Of a stretch of DNA of 13,891 nt, positions 1 through 7,303 are shown in pieces. The notes beneath the pieces were generated by a model, which was not told the DNA's origin, did not search any database, and saw only the letters and a list, made by a program, of their open reading frames with translations. Positions within the stretch are counted from its first letter, which is position 1; every line of letters starts with the position of its first letter. Location of the stretch: the NCBI GenBank assembly GCA_044228045.1, contig JBGAVQ010000140.1, positions 1 through 13,891 of the forward strand. Direction: 5' to 3'. Origin of the DNA: JAXLVB01 sp044228045 (GTDB lineage Bacteria > Bacteroidota > Bacteroidia > Cytophagales > Spirosomataceae). The translations under genes and the position numbers were made by a program.

Positions 1-54
1 GAAATCAATGTGTTTATGATGAATATACTGCGTAAACGGTATAGTGATTTGTAA
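1..54 (+). CDS. Possible C-terminal end of an upstream gene (partial)
   Basis: Plus-strand frame 1 is open from the window edge and ends at a TAA at 52-54, giving 17 residues (…MMNILRKRYSDL). The other two plus frames close within 35 bases. The stop lies directly against the stop of the minus-strand lipoprotein gene, so the two genes would be convergent with no spacer. The piece is too short to identify and could be chance. Confidence 0.3.
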   Translation, partial: EINVFMMNILRKRYSDL

Positions 55-873
55 TTATTTTCCTGGGCCATACCTCCAAAACCCACAATCGTCTTCATCG
101 CAAAGTAGTGCTTTTAATGTACTGTCACGCAAAATGTTTTGATATGAAATGGGCTTGTTATTGACCCAAATTTGGCCATACACAAGCCTAATGCCGTGGC
201 TGTAATCCACGTACCAGTCCACATGACCCACGTACAGCGGCTGGATGGGTTTGCCGCTGGGGTAATGCCAACCGTAAATAGCCACTCGGTTGGGCTTGGT
301 GTGTTTCATAATCTGACTGCTTAGTACTATGTCTTTCTTGATGCCGACAATCAGTCCCTTTTTTTTATTTCGTTGATTTTCAATGACTTGATGGTGCTCC
401 AGAAACGTTTGGGGACTTTCTCGGTTTTGGGTTAGGGGCTGTGGTTCTAAGTGTACACGGGCTGCCTTGAACACATCGTTACTGACTTTGCGAGTTGGCA
501 AAAAGCAGTGGAGCGAGTCGGCTATGGCTTGGGCAGCTTGGGGTGTCATGGGCATACGCACCCAATCTGCGTCTGTTCCAATAGCCAAATAATCAGGTGA
601 AACGTAGTAAAAAGCCTTAATTTTTGTTCCGTTTTTACCTTGCATAGAGGTTTTTACTTTGACAAAATGATTCAAAAACGAAGGAACGTTACCACTCAAA
701 ATTTCCTGTACAATCAGCGAGTCTTGTTGCCGAGCTGTGAGGTCTTTTACTTTATCAATAAATTGTTTTCCTGTCAGTCGTATATCCGTAGAGATAGGCG
801 GGCGAATAACTTGTCGGTACTTAGGTACACAAGCACTTAGCAACAGAAAAAGTAGTAAGAATTGTTTTTGCAT
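55..873 (-). CDS. Lipoprotein of unknown function with a conserved HVDWYVDYSHG segment
   Basis: A 272-residue protein. It starts with a lipoprotein signal: MQKQ, a hydrophobic run, then the lipobox LSAC with Cys15 as the predicted lipidated residue, so it should be membrane-anchored outside the cytoplasm. The mature part has a basic/polar N-terminal stretch, a central AIGTDADWVRMPMTPQ segment and a C-terminal part rich in W, Y and H (IYGWHYPSG, VGHVDWYVDYSHGIRLV). It also has two cysteines close together near the C-terminus (LLCDEDDCGFW). The invariant-looking H, D, W and Y residues suggest a binding or catalytic site, and I recall similar hypothetical proteins in other bacteria, but I know no named function. 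Start chosen because it gives a well-formed signal peptide. It is divergent from the maltokinase-like gene and convergent with the gene at the left edge. Confidence 0.85.
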   Translation of the reverse strand: MQKQFLLLFLLLSACVPKYRQVIRPPISTDIRLTGKQFIDKVKDLTARQQDSLIVQEILSGNVPSFLNHFVKVKTSMQGKNGTKIKAFYYVSPDYLAIGTDADWVRMPMTPQAAQAIADSLHCFLPTRKVSNDVFKAARVHLEPQPLTQNRESPQTFLEHHQVIENQRNKKKGLIVGIKKDIVLSSQIMKHTKPNRVAIYGWHYPSGKPIQPLYVGHVDWYVDYSHGIRLVYGQIWVNNKPISYQNILRDSTLKALLCDEDDCGFWRYGPGK

Positions 874-981
874 GGCAAAAGGTGGACTATGTGTTTAACG
901 CTCCCTTTTCAATCTTTCCTTAAATTTTTTCTCCGAAATGCACAAATTTTGTTACTTTGAGAACCATTTTTATTACAATCT

Positions 982-2592
982 ATGATGAAACTTAAATTAA
1001 GTCCCCTCAAAGCTAACAAAGAAACCTTTGGGCTTACTACTGCCTTTGTTAAATCATTAGAAAACAAGCTATTACCTCCGTATTTCAACAAATGCCGTTG
1101 GTTTGCAGGTAAAGCTCGCCAGCAAGATGCGTTTGTGGTGAAGGTTTCATTTGAAGTGCCGCTGCTTGTCAGTGAAGACACTGACAAGGGCACCTCACCC
1201 GTGAACCAACTTGCCTATCTCTTGATTGTAGAGGTAAATTACCATGACGGCGAACCCGAAAGCTACCTTTTGCCCCTTTCGTTCGTGCAAGATGGCCAAG
1301 AAATTCCAGAAAAAGGCATTATTGCGTCAGCAACCCTCAACAGCAGCGAGGGCTTTTTGGTAGATGGTATTTACGACCAACGTTTTAGAGATGCTTTGTT
1401 TTTGAACCTATCTCAAAGCCAAACACTTACGCAGAGCAACGGAAACCTAATTTTTCAACGGGGAAAAGGGCTTGATTTCCATGATATTGGTGTTAATGTT
1501 TCTAACAAGGTATTACCGGTAGATTCGTCAAATTCAGCGATGATTTTTGGAGATAAATATTTCATGAAACTCTATCGCAAGCTATTTGAAGAGACCAATC
1601 CCGAAGTGGACATGGTAGCATTTATAAGCGAACACTCTAATTTTCAGTACATTCCAGCTTTTGCAGGCAGCATTGCTTGGCAAAGAGCCAACGCACCCGA
1701 CGTAACGTTTGGCATGATGCAACACGCCATTAGCAACCAACAAGATGCCTGGTCCACCACAGGTGACTACCTCAATGACTTTCTATATGGTGTACCTAAT
1801 AGGATGTTTGCCATTCAAGAAGATGTTTTTGAGCAAGTAGCCCTCTTGGGCAAGCGCACAGGCGAAATGCACGCTGCCCTTTACGCCCCTGGTGTTGGAT
1901 ATGATTTTGCACCTGAACACTTCACCCATGAGTATCGTGAGTTTCTGGTCAAACGTTTCTCAAACCTTTTGGAACGACGCTATAACTTATTGGTGGACAA
2001 TTACTTGAATCTTGACCCTCCTACTCAGAAACTGGCGTGGATTTTCATGGAAGCCAAAGAAATGATTGATGAGTTTACGCAAGAAATCCTACATCGCCCC
2101 ATAGACTCGCTACGTATTCGTATTCATGGCGATTACCACTTGGGACAAGTATTAGCAACCAACGGCGACTACATCGTGATAGATTTTGAGGGTGAGCCCG
2201 AAAGCAGCATTAGCGAGCGTAAAATCAAACATTCGCCCCTCAAAGACGTAGCCGGCATGATTAGGAGCTACCATTATGCCGTAGCCGCCAAGCTGTTCAA
2301 CAGTGCCGAAACCGAAAAGATGGATGCCGAAAAACTCCAAATTGTGTCAGACCGTTGGTTCAAACTCATTCGAGACACCTATTTAGACGCTTATTTTGAG
2401 ACCTTCGGCTACCCTCATGCTTTGTTTAAAAACAACAACGAAATCAACTTTTTGCTCTTGGTTTATCTGCTCGAAAAGGCCGTTTATGAGCTTGGCTACG
2501 AAATTAGTTATCGCCCCAGCTGGGTCAAAATACCGCTCAAAGGCATTGTAGATGTAATTAGAGAAATCGAAAAAGTGCTGCGGGAGGATTAA
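982..2592 (+). CDS. Maltokinase-like sugar kinase (aminoglycoside phosphotransferase fold)
   Basis: A 536-residue protein of the maltokinase (Mak/Pep2) type, which in studied members phosphorylates maltose with ATP to maltose 1-phosphate for the GlgE glucan pathway. An N-terminal cap carries the family signature CRWFAGKAR (residues 38-46). The C-terminal kinase lobe has the catalytic loop HGDYHLGQ (382-389, catalytic Asp384) and the metal-binding DFEGEP (401-406). These are followed by the typical maltokinase stretch ERKIKHSPLKDVAGMIRSYHYA. Length is in the range of the family. The start is an ATGATG; the second ATG is equally possible. In many bacteria this gene adjoins or is fused to trehalose synthase or lies next to glgE; neither is present here. 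Some relatives phosphorylate other sugars such as glucosamine, so the substrate is inferred. The next gene follows after 62 bp. Confidence 0.85.
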   Translation: MMKLKLSPLKANKETFGLTTAFVKSLENKLLPPYFNKCRWFAGKARQQDAFVVKVSFEVPLLVSEDTDKGTSPVNQLAYLLIVEVNYHDGEPESYLLPLSFVQDGQEIPEKGIIASATLNSSEGFLVDGIYDQRFRDALFLNLSQSQTLTQSNGNLIFQRGKGLDFHDIGVNVSNKVLPVDSSNSAMIFGDKYFMKLYRKLFEETNPEVDMVAFISEHSNFQYIPAFAGSIAWQRANAPDVTFGMMQHAISNQQDAWSTTGDYLNDFLYGVPNRMFAIQEDVFEQVALLGKRTGEMHAALYAPGVGYDFAPEHFTHEYREFLVKRFSNLLERRYNLLVDNYLNLDPPTQKLAWIFMEAKEMIDEFTQEILHRPIDSLRIRIHGDYHLGQVLATNGDYIVIDFEGEPESSISERKIKHSPLKDVAGMIRSYHYAVAAKLFNSAETEKMDAEKLQIVSDRWFKLIRDTYLDAYFETFGYPHALFKNNNEINFLLLVYLLEKAVYELGYEISYRPSWVKIPLKGIVDVIREIEKVLRED

Positions 2593-2607
2593 GAAACCCT
2601 TTTTTTG

Positions 2608-2615
2608 TACCTTTG
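2608..2615 (+). promoter_or_regulatory. Possible -7 promoter element before the SerB-SerA fusion
   Basis: TACCTTTG matches the Bacteroidota -7 consensus TAnnTTTG exactly and lies 39 bp before the ATG at 2655. No TTG was found at the expected -33 distance, so the call is tentative. Confidence 0.35.
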
Positions 2616-2654
2616 TGACTTCCACAATTAGTTGCTGCTGGCAACCAGAAAACA

Positions 2655-4565
2655 ATGCTCACAAAAACCTTGGAACAAACGTATTTTATCATTGATTTTG
2701 ACAGCACCTTTACCAAAGTAGAAGGGCTGGACGAACTCGCCGCCATTGCATTGGCCGGTAACAAAGAAAAAGACAAAATTGTAGCCCAGATTCGTGCCCT
2801 TACCGACCAAGGCATGAATGGCGAAATCCGCTTTTCCGAAGCACTTTCCCGCCGCATTGCCCTTTTACAAGCCTCACGCACACACATTGAGGAGTTGGTA
2901 GAGGTATTGATGGGTAAAATCTCCGATTCGTTTCAGCGTAACCGCAAGTTTATCAACGAGTTTGCTGACCAGATTTTTATTGTATCCAGCGGCTTCAAAG
3001 AATTTATTGTACCCATTGTTACTTCGATGGGCGTAAAAGAAGAAAACGTGTATGCCAATACGTTTAGCTTTGATACAGAAGGCAACATCATAGGTGTGGA
3101 CGAAACCAACGTGCTTTCGTCGGATGGTGGCAAGGTCAAACTCTTACGAGAACTTAACCTACCCGGCGACGTATATGTAATTGGCGATGGATACACCGAC
3201 TACGAGTTGAAGGAGTCGGGGCTTGCTAATAAATTCTTTGCTTTTACCGAAAATATTGAACGTGAGCGTGTTACCGAAAAAGCTGACTATATCATTCCGT
3301 CGTTAGATGACTTCTTGTATATCAATAAGTTAAGCAGAAGTCAGTCGTATCCAAAAAGCCGAATTAAGGTGCTTTTATTGGAGAATGTTCATACCAAGGC
3401 CGTCAAGATGTTTAGCCGTGAGGGCTTTCAGGTAGAGCTACTCAAAGGAGCTTTAGACGAAGACGAACTCATTGAGAAAATCAAGGGGGTTACTATTCTG
3501 GGCATTAGGTCTAAAACCATGGTGACTAAGCGGGTGCTTGAGCATGAAAACGCCAGCCGACTGATGTGCATTGGGGCTTTTTGTATTGGCACTAACCAAA
3601 TCAACTTGGCCGAATGCGAGCGTAGGGGCATTGCCGTTTTTAATGCGCCGTACAGCAATACCCGCTCAGTAGTTGAACTGGCCATTGGCGAAATCATCAT
3701 GCTGACTCGGAACATTCCAGATAAGTCAAATAAAATGCACGAAGGTGTTTGGGACAAATCGGCAAACAATAGTTTTGAGATTAGGGGCAAAAAATTGGGT
3801 TTGATTGGCTATGGCAACATTGGCACACAACTATCAGTAGTAGCTGAGGCACTGGGCATGAAGGTATATTTTTACGACATTGTAGATAAACTCGCCCTCG
3901 GCAATGCTCAAAAATGCCAGTCACTCGACGAACTCTTGGAGATTTCGGACATTGTGAGTATGCATACTGATGGCCGAAAAGAAAACACCGACCTCATAGG
4001 TGTACACGAATTTGCCAAAATGAAAGAGGGTGTTATTTTCTTGAATTTGTCTCGTGGGCACATTGTGTCGGTACCAGCCTTGGTCGAGGCTATCAAAGAC
4101 GGCAAGGTAAGAGGAGCCGCCGTAGATGTGTTTCCTTATGAACCTAAAACCAACAGCGAGCCGTTTATGAACGAATTGCGTGGCTTGCCTAACGTAATTT
4201 TGACCCCACACATCGGCGGAAGTACCGAAGAAGCCCAAGAAAATATCGGTGAGTTTGTGCCTAACAAATTGCTTGAGTTCGTAAACAAAGGTAACACTTA
4301 TGGTAGTGTTAACTTCCCCGAAATTCAGTTGCCGCCTTTGCAGCATTCACATCGTTTGTTGCATATTCATGCCAATGTGCCAGGTGTGTTGGCCAAAATT
4401 AACAATATTTTTGCCCAACACGGCGTGAATATTTCGGGTCAGTACCTCAAAACCAGCGACAAAATCGGCTATGTGATTACGGATATTTCTAAAGACTACA
4501 ACGACGAGATGATTCAGGAACTCCGTAACATTGAGCAAACGATTAAGTTTAGAATGTTGTATTGA
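2655..4565 (+). CDS. serA: Bifunctional phosphoserine phosphatase / D-3-phosphoglycerate dehydrogenase (SerB-SerA fusion)
   Basis: A 636-residue cytosolic fusion catalysing the first and last steps of serine synthesis from 3-phosphoglycerate. Residues 1 to about 225 are a HAD phosphatase: motif I DFDST (Asp14, Asp16), motif II SSGF (111-114), Lys160, motif III GDGYTDYE (177-184). From about 235 to 560 it is a D-2-hydroxyacid dehydrogenase: NAD-binding GYGNIG (385-390), the substrate/catalytic arginine in NLSRGHIV, Glu in FPYEP and the catalytic His in TPHIGGSTEEAQ. The last 75 residues form an ACT domain very like that of E. coli SerA (LLHIHANVPGVLAKIN, VNISGQYLKTS), including the His and Asn positions that bind serine, so feedback inhibition by serine is expected. 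All active-site motifs of both halves look intact. The missing middle step is probably supplied by the aminotransferase at 5487-6653. Confidence 0.93.
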   Translation: MLTKTLEQTYFIIDFDSTFTKVEGLDELAAIALAGNKEKDKIVAQIRALTDQGMNGEIRFSEALSRRIALLQASRTHIEELVEVLMGKISDSFQRNRKFINEFADQIFIVSSGFKEFIVPIVTSMGVKEENVYANTFSFDTEGNIIGVDETNVLSSDGGKVKLLRELNLPGDVYVIGDGYTDYELKESGLANKFFAFTENIERERVTEKADYIIPSLDDFLYINKLSRSQSYPKSRIKVLLLENVHTKAVKMFSREGFQVELLKGALDEDELIEKIKGVTILGIRSKTMVTKRVLEHENASRLMCIGAFCIGTNQINLAECERRGIAVFNAPYSNTRSVVELAIGEIIMLTRNIPDKSNKMHEGVWDKSANNSFEIRGKKLGLIGYGNIGTQLSVVAEALGMKVYFYDIVDKLALGNAQKCQSLDELLEISDIVSMHTDGRKENTDLIGVHEFAKMKEGVIFLNLSRGHIVSVPALVEAIKDGKVRGAAVDVFPYEPKTNSEPFMNELRGLPNVILTPHIGGSTEEAQENIGEFVPNKLLEFVNKGNTYGSVNFPEIQLPPLQHSHRLLHIHANVPGVLAKINNIFAQHGVNISGQYLKTSDKIGYVITDISKDYNDEMIQELRNIEQTIKFRMLY

Positions 4566-4669
4566 TTATGCTACAAAGCAAATAAAAGACTTGATTGTTT
4601 GGCTTCTTCTGTGGGTTTAGTTCAAACACAAGACTACAACAAATAAGGAGTTTGTAATCTGTAGATACT

Positions 4670-4704
4670 GATACACCCTTGGTACACCCCAACCAGGGGG
4701 TATC
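4670..4704. repeat. Inverted repeat upstream of the toxin-antitoxin pair
   Basis: GATACACCCTTGG (4670-4682) faces CCAGGGGGTATC (4693-4704) with a 10-nt loop; one mismatch and one bulge. There is no T run after it. It lies about 80 bp before the antitoxin ATG and could be an operator or the end of the serine-gene transcript. The rest of 4566-4784 shows no gene. Confidence 0.4.
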
Positions 4705-4784
4705 TCATGTATATTGCCCGTTATTAACTCAAAGTAAAGCGATTTACGATTGTAACAGTCTATCACTTTTTACCGAAAAAACAC

Positions 4785-5006
4785 ATGAGTGCAGTTACTG
4801 AAAAAAAGATTATTTCTGTCTTGAAAGAATTAACCGAAATTCAGCAGACTAAACTGTTGGATTTTATTGAGGTAATGAGCAGACAGAAGCCAATAAGCCC
4901 CCTCAACCTCCTTTCATTTGCAGGTAGTATTCCTCAAAACGATTTAGAAAAAATAAAAAAATCTATTGAGCAAGACTGTAATAAAATAGACATCCATGAG
5001 TGGTAA
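4785..5006 (+). CDS. vapB: VapB-type antitoxin
   Basis: A 73-residue protein. It begins with a helical region (TEKKIISVLKELTEIQQTKLLDFIEVM) of the kind seen in DUF2281/VapB-like antitoxins, and ends with an acidic, toxin-binding type tail (IEQDCNKIDIHEW). In the family this protein binds and neutralises the partner PIN-domain ribonuclease and, with it, represses the operon. The assignment leans on the size, the tail and above all on the PIN-domain gene that follows: the toxin ATG at 4996 overlaps the last 11 bases of this gene, the usual translational coupling in toxin-antitoxin operons. The pair sits between the two serine-biosynthesis genes. Confidence 0.75.
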   Translation: MSAVTEKKIISVLKELTEIQQTKLLDFIEVMSRQKPISPLNLLSFAGSIPQNDLEKIKKSIEQDCNKIDIHEW

Positions 5007-5386
5007 ATTTTTGCTTGATACCAACATTGTAATTGCCCTATTTGCGAATGAAGTGGCCGTGCTTCAAAATCATAGCACAGGCAGTAGAGATTTACATTCC
5101 AGTGGTTGTTATTGGAGAGCTTTACTATGGGGCTTTTAACGCTGGACAAGCGGCCAAAAACCTTAAAAAGATTGATGAATTTGCAGCAACTATCAACAAG
5201 ATAGATACAAATGTAGTTACGGCAAAGCAGTATGGAATCATAAAGAAGCAATTAAAAGACAAAGGTAAACCCATCCCTGAAAACGACATTTGGATTGCCG
5301 CAATCGCCTTGCAATACCAACTAAGCCTTGTTAGTAGAGACAAGCACTTTTCTTATATTGATGAGCTTAATCTTGTCGTATGGTGA
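4996..5386 (+). pseudogene. vapC: VapC-type PIN-domain toxin, frame broken near 5062-5075
   Basis: The natural start is the ATG at 4996, overlapping the antitoxin end. It encodes MSGKFLLDTNIVIALFANEVAVL in frame 1, including the first PIN catalytic aspartate (Asp8, LLDTN). That frame then leaves the family sequence and stops at 5137-5139 (47 residues). The rest of a normal VapC continues in frame 2 to the TGA at 5384-5386: AQAVEIYIPVVVIGELYYG (second acidic residue, Glu), PENDIWIAAIAL (Asp) and LVSRDKHF (Asp). Joining the frames around 5062-5075 (run cttcaaaat), by loss of one base or gain of two, restores a full PIN ribonuclease of about 129 residues that would cleave RNA. Either the toxin is inactivated, the read has an indel error, or frameshifting occurs. 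The frame-2 part alone lacks the first catalytic Asp. Confidence 0.8.
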
Positions 5387-5396
5387 AGACAATCTT

Positions 5397-5452
5397 ATGA
5401 AACGCCCATGCAAGTAACTAATTACACCCAGAGAAATAATTGGGCGTTCCAT
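5397..5452. repeat. Inverted repeat downstream of the toxin gene
   Basis: ATGAAACGCCCA (5397-5408) is complementary to TGGGCGTTCCAT (5441-5452) at 11 of 12 positions, with a 32-nt loop. It lies between the toxin stop and the aminotransferase gene. It may mark the edge of the inserted toxin-antitoxin segment or end its transcript; there is no T tract. Confidence 0.4.
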
Positions 5453-5486
5453 CTGATACCATTGAAAATAACTATAGTTTAATCAG

Positions 5487-6653
5487 ATGAAAAAAGTATA
5501 TTTTACCCCTGGCCCAGCCGAACTGTTCCCAACCGTTGAAAAACACATCCAAACGGCGTTGACAGAGCAAATTGGCTCTATTTCGCATCGTTCACAAAAG
5601 TTTCGGGATATTTACAAATTTACCGTAACCCAATTACGGACGCTGATGAACATCCCCGAAAGTCATGCGATTTTTTTCATGAGTTCGGCTACCGAAATCT
5701 GGGAGCGGCTCGTGATGAACTGCGTGGCGTGGGAAAGTTTTCACTTGGTTAATGGTTCATTTTCTCGAAAATTCTATGACTTTTCGGTGGAGTTACGAAA
5801 GCATGCACACCTCTTTGAAAAACCACTTGGCGAGGGGTTTAGCTACGAAGACTTTGAGAATCAGTTAGATAAAAAACGGACTACCAACAAGGTGTTGTCT
5901 CGTGGCGGTGTTCAGTTTACTGCCGAAAACGCCGTCAAAATTCCTGAATATGCCGAGTTGGTTGCCCTCACGCACAACGAAACCTCGTCTGGTGTGCAGA
6001 TGTTGCCTACTGATATGCACCAGTTAAAACGCAGCTATCGAGACAAGTTGTTTTGTGTGGACATGGTTTCGTCGGCACCGTATCCTGACTTAGACTTTGA
6101 CCTGATTGACTGCGCTTACTTTTCGGTCCAAAAATCGTTTGGCTTGCCTGCTGGCTTAGGCGTGTGGATTGTCAACGAAAAATGCTTGCAAAAAGCCAAT
6201 CAACTCCGCAATAACAAAGACCACGAGCATCTCATTGGCACTTATCATAGCCTACCTTCGTTATGGAAAAACTATGAAAAATGGGAAACACCCGAAACGC
6301 CCAATGTTTGGAACATTTACCTGCTCGGCAAAATTGCCGAAGACATGAACGACCACGGTATTGACCTCATCAGAAAAGAAACAGAGCTGAAAGCCAAGAA
6401 GTTATACGAATTTGCCGACAAAAGCGATGCCTTTGATATTTTTGTAAAGAACCCTGTGCATCGCTCACAAACGGTGGTGGTACTCAACACCCAAGACCCT
6501 GCAGCAGAGGTGATTGAGGCGCTCAAACAAAAAAACATGGTGATAGGAAGCGGCTACGGAAGTTTAAAACCCAACCAAATCCGTATTGCTAATTTTCCGG
6601 CAGTTTCGGTAGAACAAGTAGAGACATTGATTGATGAAATGAAGAAGTTATGA
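5487..6653 (+). CDS. Class V aminotransferase, probable phosphoserine aminotransferase (SerC role)
   Basis: A 388-residue PLP enzyme of fold type I, class V. The N-terminus has the family opening FTPGPAELFPTVEK and the SHRSQKF segment typical of the SerC/serine-glyoxylate aminotransferase group. SSATEIWE (PLP phosphate cup region) and DMVSSAPYPDLDFD, leading to the Schiff-base lysine Lys216 in SVQKSFGLPAG, complete the core. The C-terminal domain ends IGSGYGSLKPNQIRIANFPAV. It probably converts 3-phosphohydroxypyruvate plus glutamate to phosphoserine plus 2-oxoglutarate, because the SerB-SerA fusion just upstream supplies the flanking steps. The sequence is not a textbook SerC, so a serine- or alanine-glyoxylate role cannot be excluded by eye. 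The toxin-antitoxin pair separates it from the fusion gene. Confidence 0.8.
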   Translation: MKKVYFTPGPAELFPTVEKHIQTALTEQIGSISHRSQKFRDIYKFTVTQLRTLMNIPESHAIFFMSSATEIWERLVMNCVAWESFHLVNGSFSRKFYDFSVELRKHAHLFEKPLGEGFSYEDFENQLDKKRTTNKVLSRGGVQFTAENAVKIPEYAELVALTHNETSSGVQMLPTDMHQLKRSYRDKLFCVDMVSSAPYPDLDFDLIDCAYFSVQKSFGLPAGLGVWIVNEKCLQKANQLRNNKDHEHLIGTYHSLPSLWKNYEKWETPETPNVWNIYLLGKIAEDMNDHGIDLIRKETELKAKKLYEFADKSDAFDIFVKNPVHRSQTVVVLNTQDPAAEVIEALKQKNMVIGSGYGSLKPNQIRIANFPAVSVEQVETLIDEMKKL

Positions 6654-6656
6654 ATC

Positions 6657-6687
6657 TTGTAGATTTACTTCTTATTTTTTATCTTTG
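6657..6687 (+). promoter_or_regulatory. Bacteroidota-type promoter for the Uma2-family gene
   Basis: TTG at 6657-6659, a 20-bp spacer, then TATCTTTG at 6680-6687, an exact match to the -33/-7 arrangement TTG-N(17-23)-TAnnTTTG. It starts immediately after the aminotransferase stop and would give a very short leader before the ATG at 6704. Confidence 0.6.
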
Positions 6688-6703
6688 GTGAAAAGGAATA
6701 GCT

Positions 6704-7270
6704 ATGGCACTCATCACAGAAAAACGCTGTACGGTTGAGGAATACTTCGAGTTAGAAAAACAATCCGAAGTACGGCATGAGTTTGTGTATGGATACTTGA
6801 TTGAAATGGCGGGAGAATCTAAACGAGCAAACGAAATTGCTCAGAATTTTATCTTTTCAGTTCGTAAAGAGTTACGTAAAAAAGGCTATGCCACTTACGA
6901 ACATGATGTCCGTTTAATGGTCCGAAAAGGACAAATCTATCGTTATCCAGATGCAGTTATTGCGCCTATTTTAGACGATGAAGATGCCTATCATGTTACA
7001 CAACCTGTTCTTATTGTCGAAGTACTTTCTAACAGTACCAAAGAAACAGACCGAATTGATAAACTAATTGAGTACAGAGAACTGCCAACCCTTCAGTATT
7101 ATTTTTTAATTGCTCAAGATACCATTTCGGTAGAGCTATACCGCCGTAACGAAAAAGGGATATGGGAGTATGTTTATTTTACAGACCTTTACGATACCAT
7201 TGAACTCAGCTATTTTGGAACTCGAATTACGCTTGAAGCCATTTACGAAGGAATTGTTTTCTCAATTTAG
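6704..7270 (+). CDS. Uma2 family endonuclease-like protein (DUF820)
   Basis: A 188-residue protein of the Uma2/DUF820 family, a restriction-endonuclease-like (PD-(D/E)XK) fold that is common in many copies in cyanobacteria and some Bacteroidota. Its biological role is unsettled; a transposon or nuclease link has been proposed. Visible landmarks are an N-terminal helix with TVEEYFELEK, then EVRHEFVYGYLIEMAGES, the acidic YPDAVIAPI, and LIVEVLSNSTKETDRIDKLIEYRELPTLQYYFLI. The last segment carries the Glu and Lys expected of the nuclease core. Length is normal for the family. It has its own promoter and appears to be a single-gene unit, since the next gene starts after 33 bp without obvious functional linkage. 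Confidence 0.85.
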   Translation: MALITEKRCTVEEYFELEKQSEVRHEFVYGYLIEMAGESKRANEIAQNFIFSVRKELRKKGYATYEHDVRLMVRKGQIYRYPDAVIAPILDDEDAYHVTQPVLIVEVLSNSTKETDRIDKLIEYRELPTLQYYFLIAQDTISVELYRRNEKGIWEYVYFTDLYDTIELSYFGTRITLEAIYEGIVFSI

Positions 7271-7303
7271 TTTCAATAACCTCAAACCTTGAATCCTACA
7301 CCT

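Noticed and set aside
3921..4346. 141-codon open frame on the minus strand
   Set aside because: Antisense to the SerA part of the fusion, whose motifs are intact; no family features.
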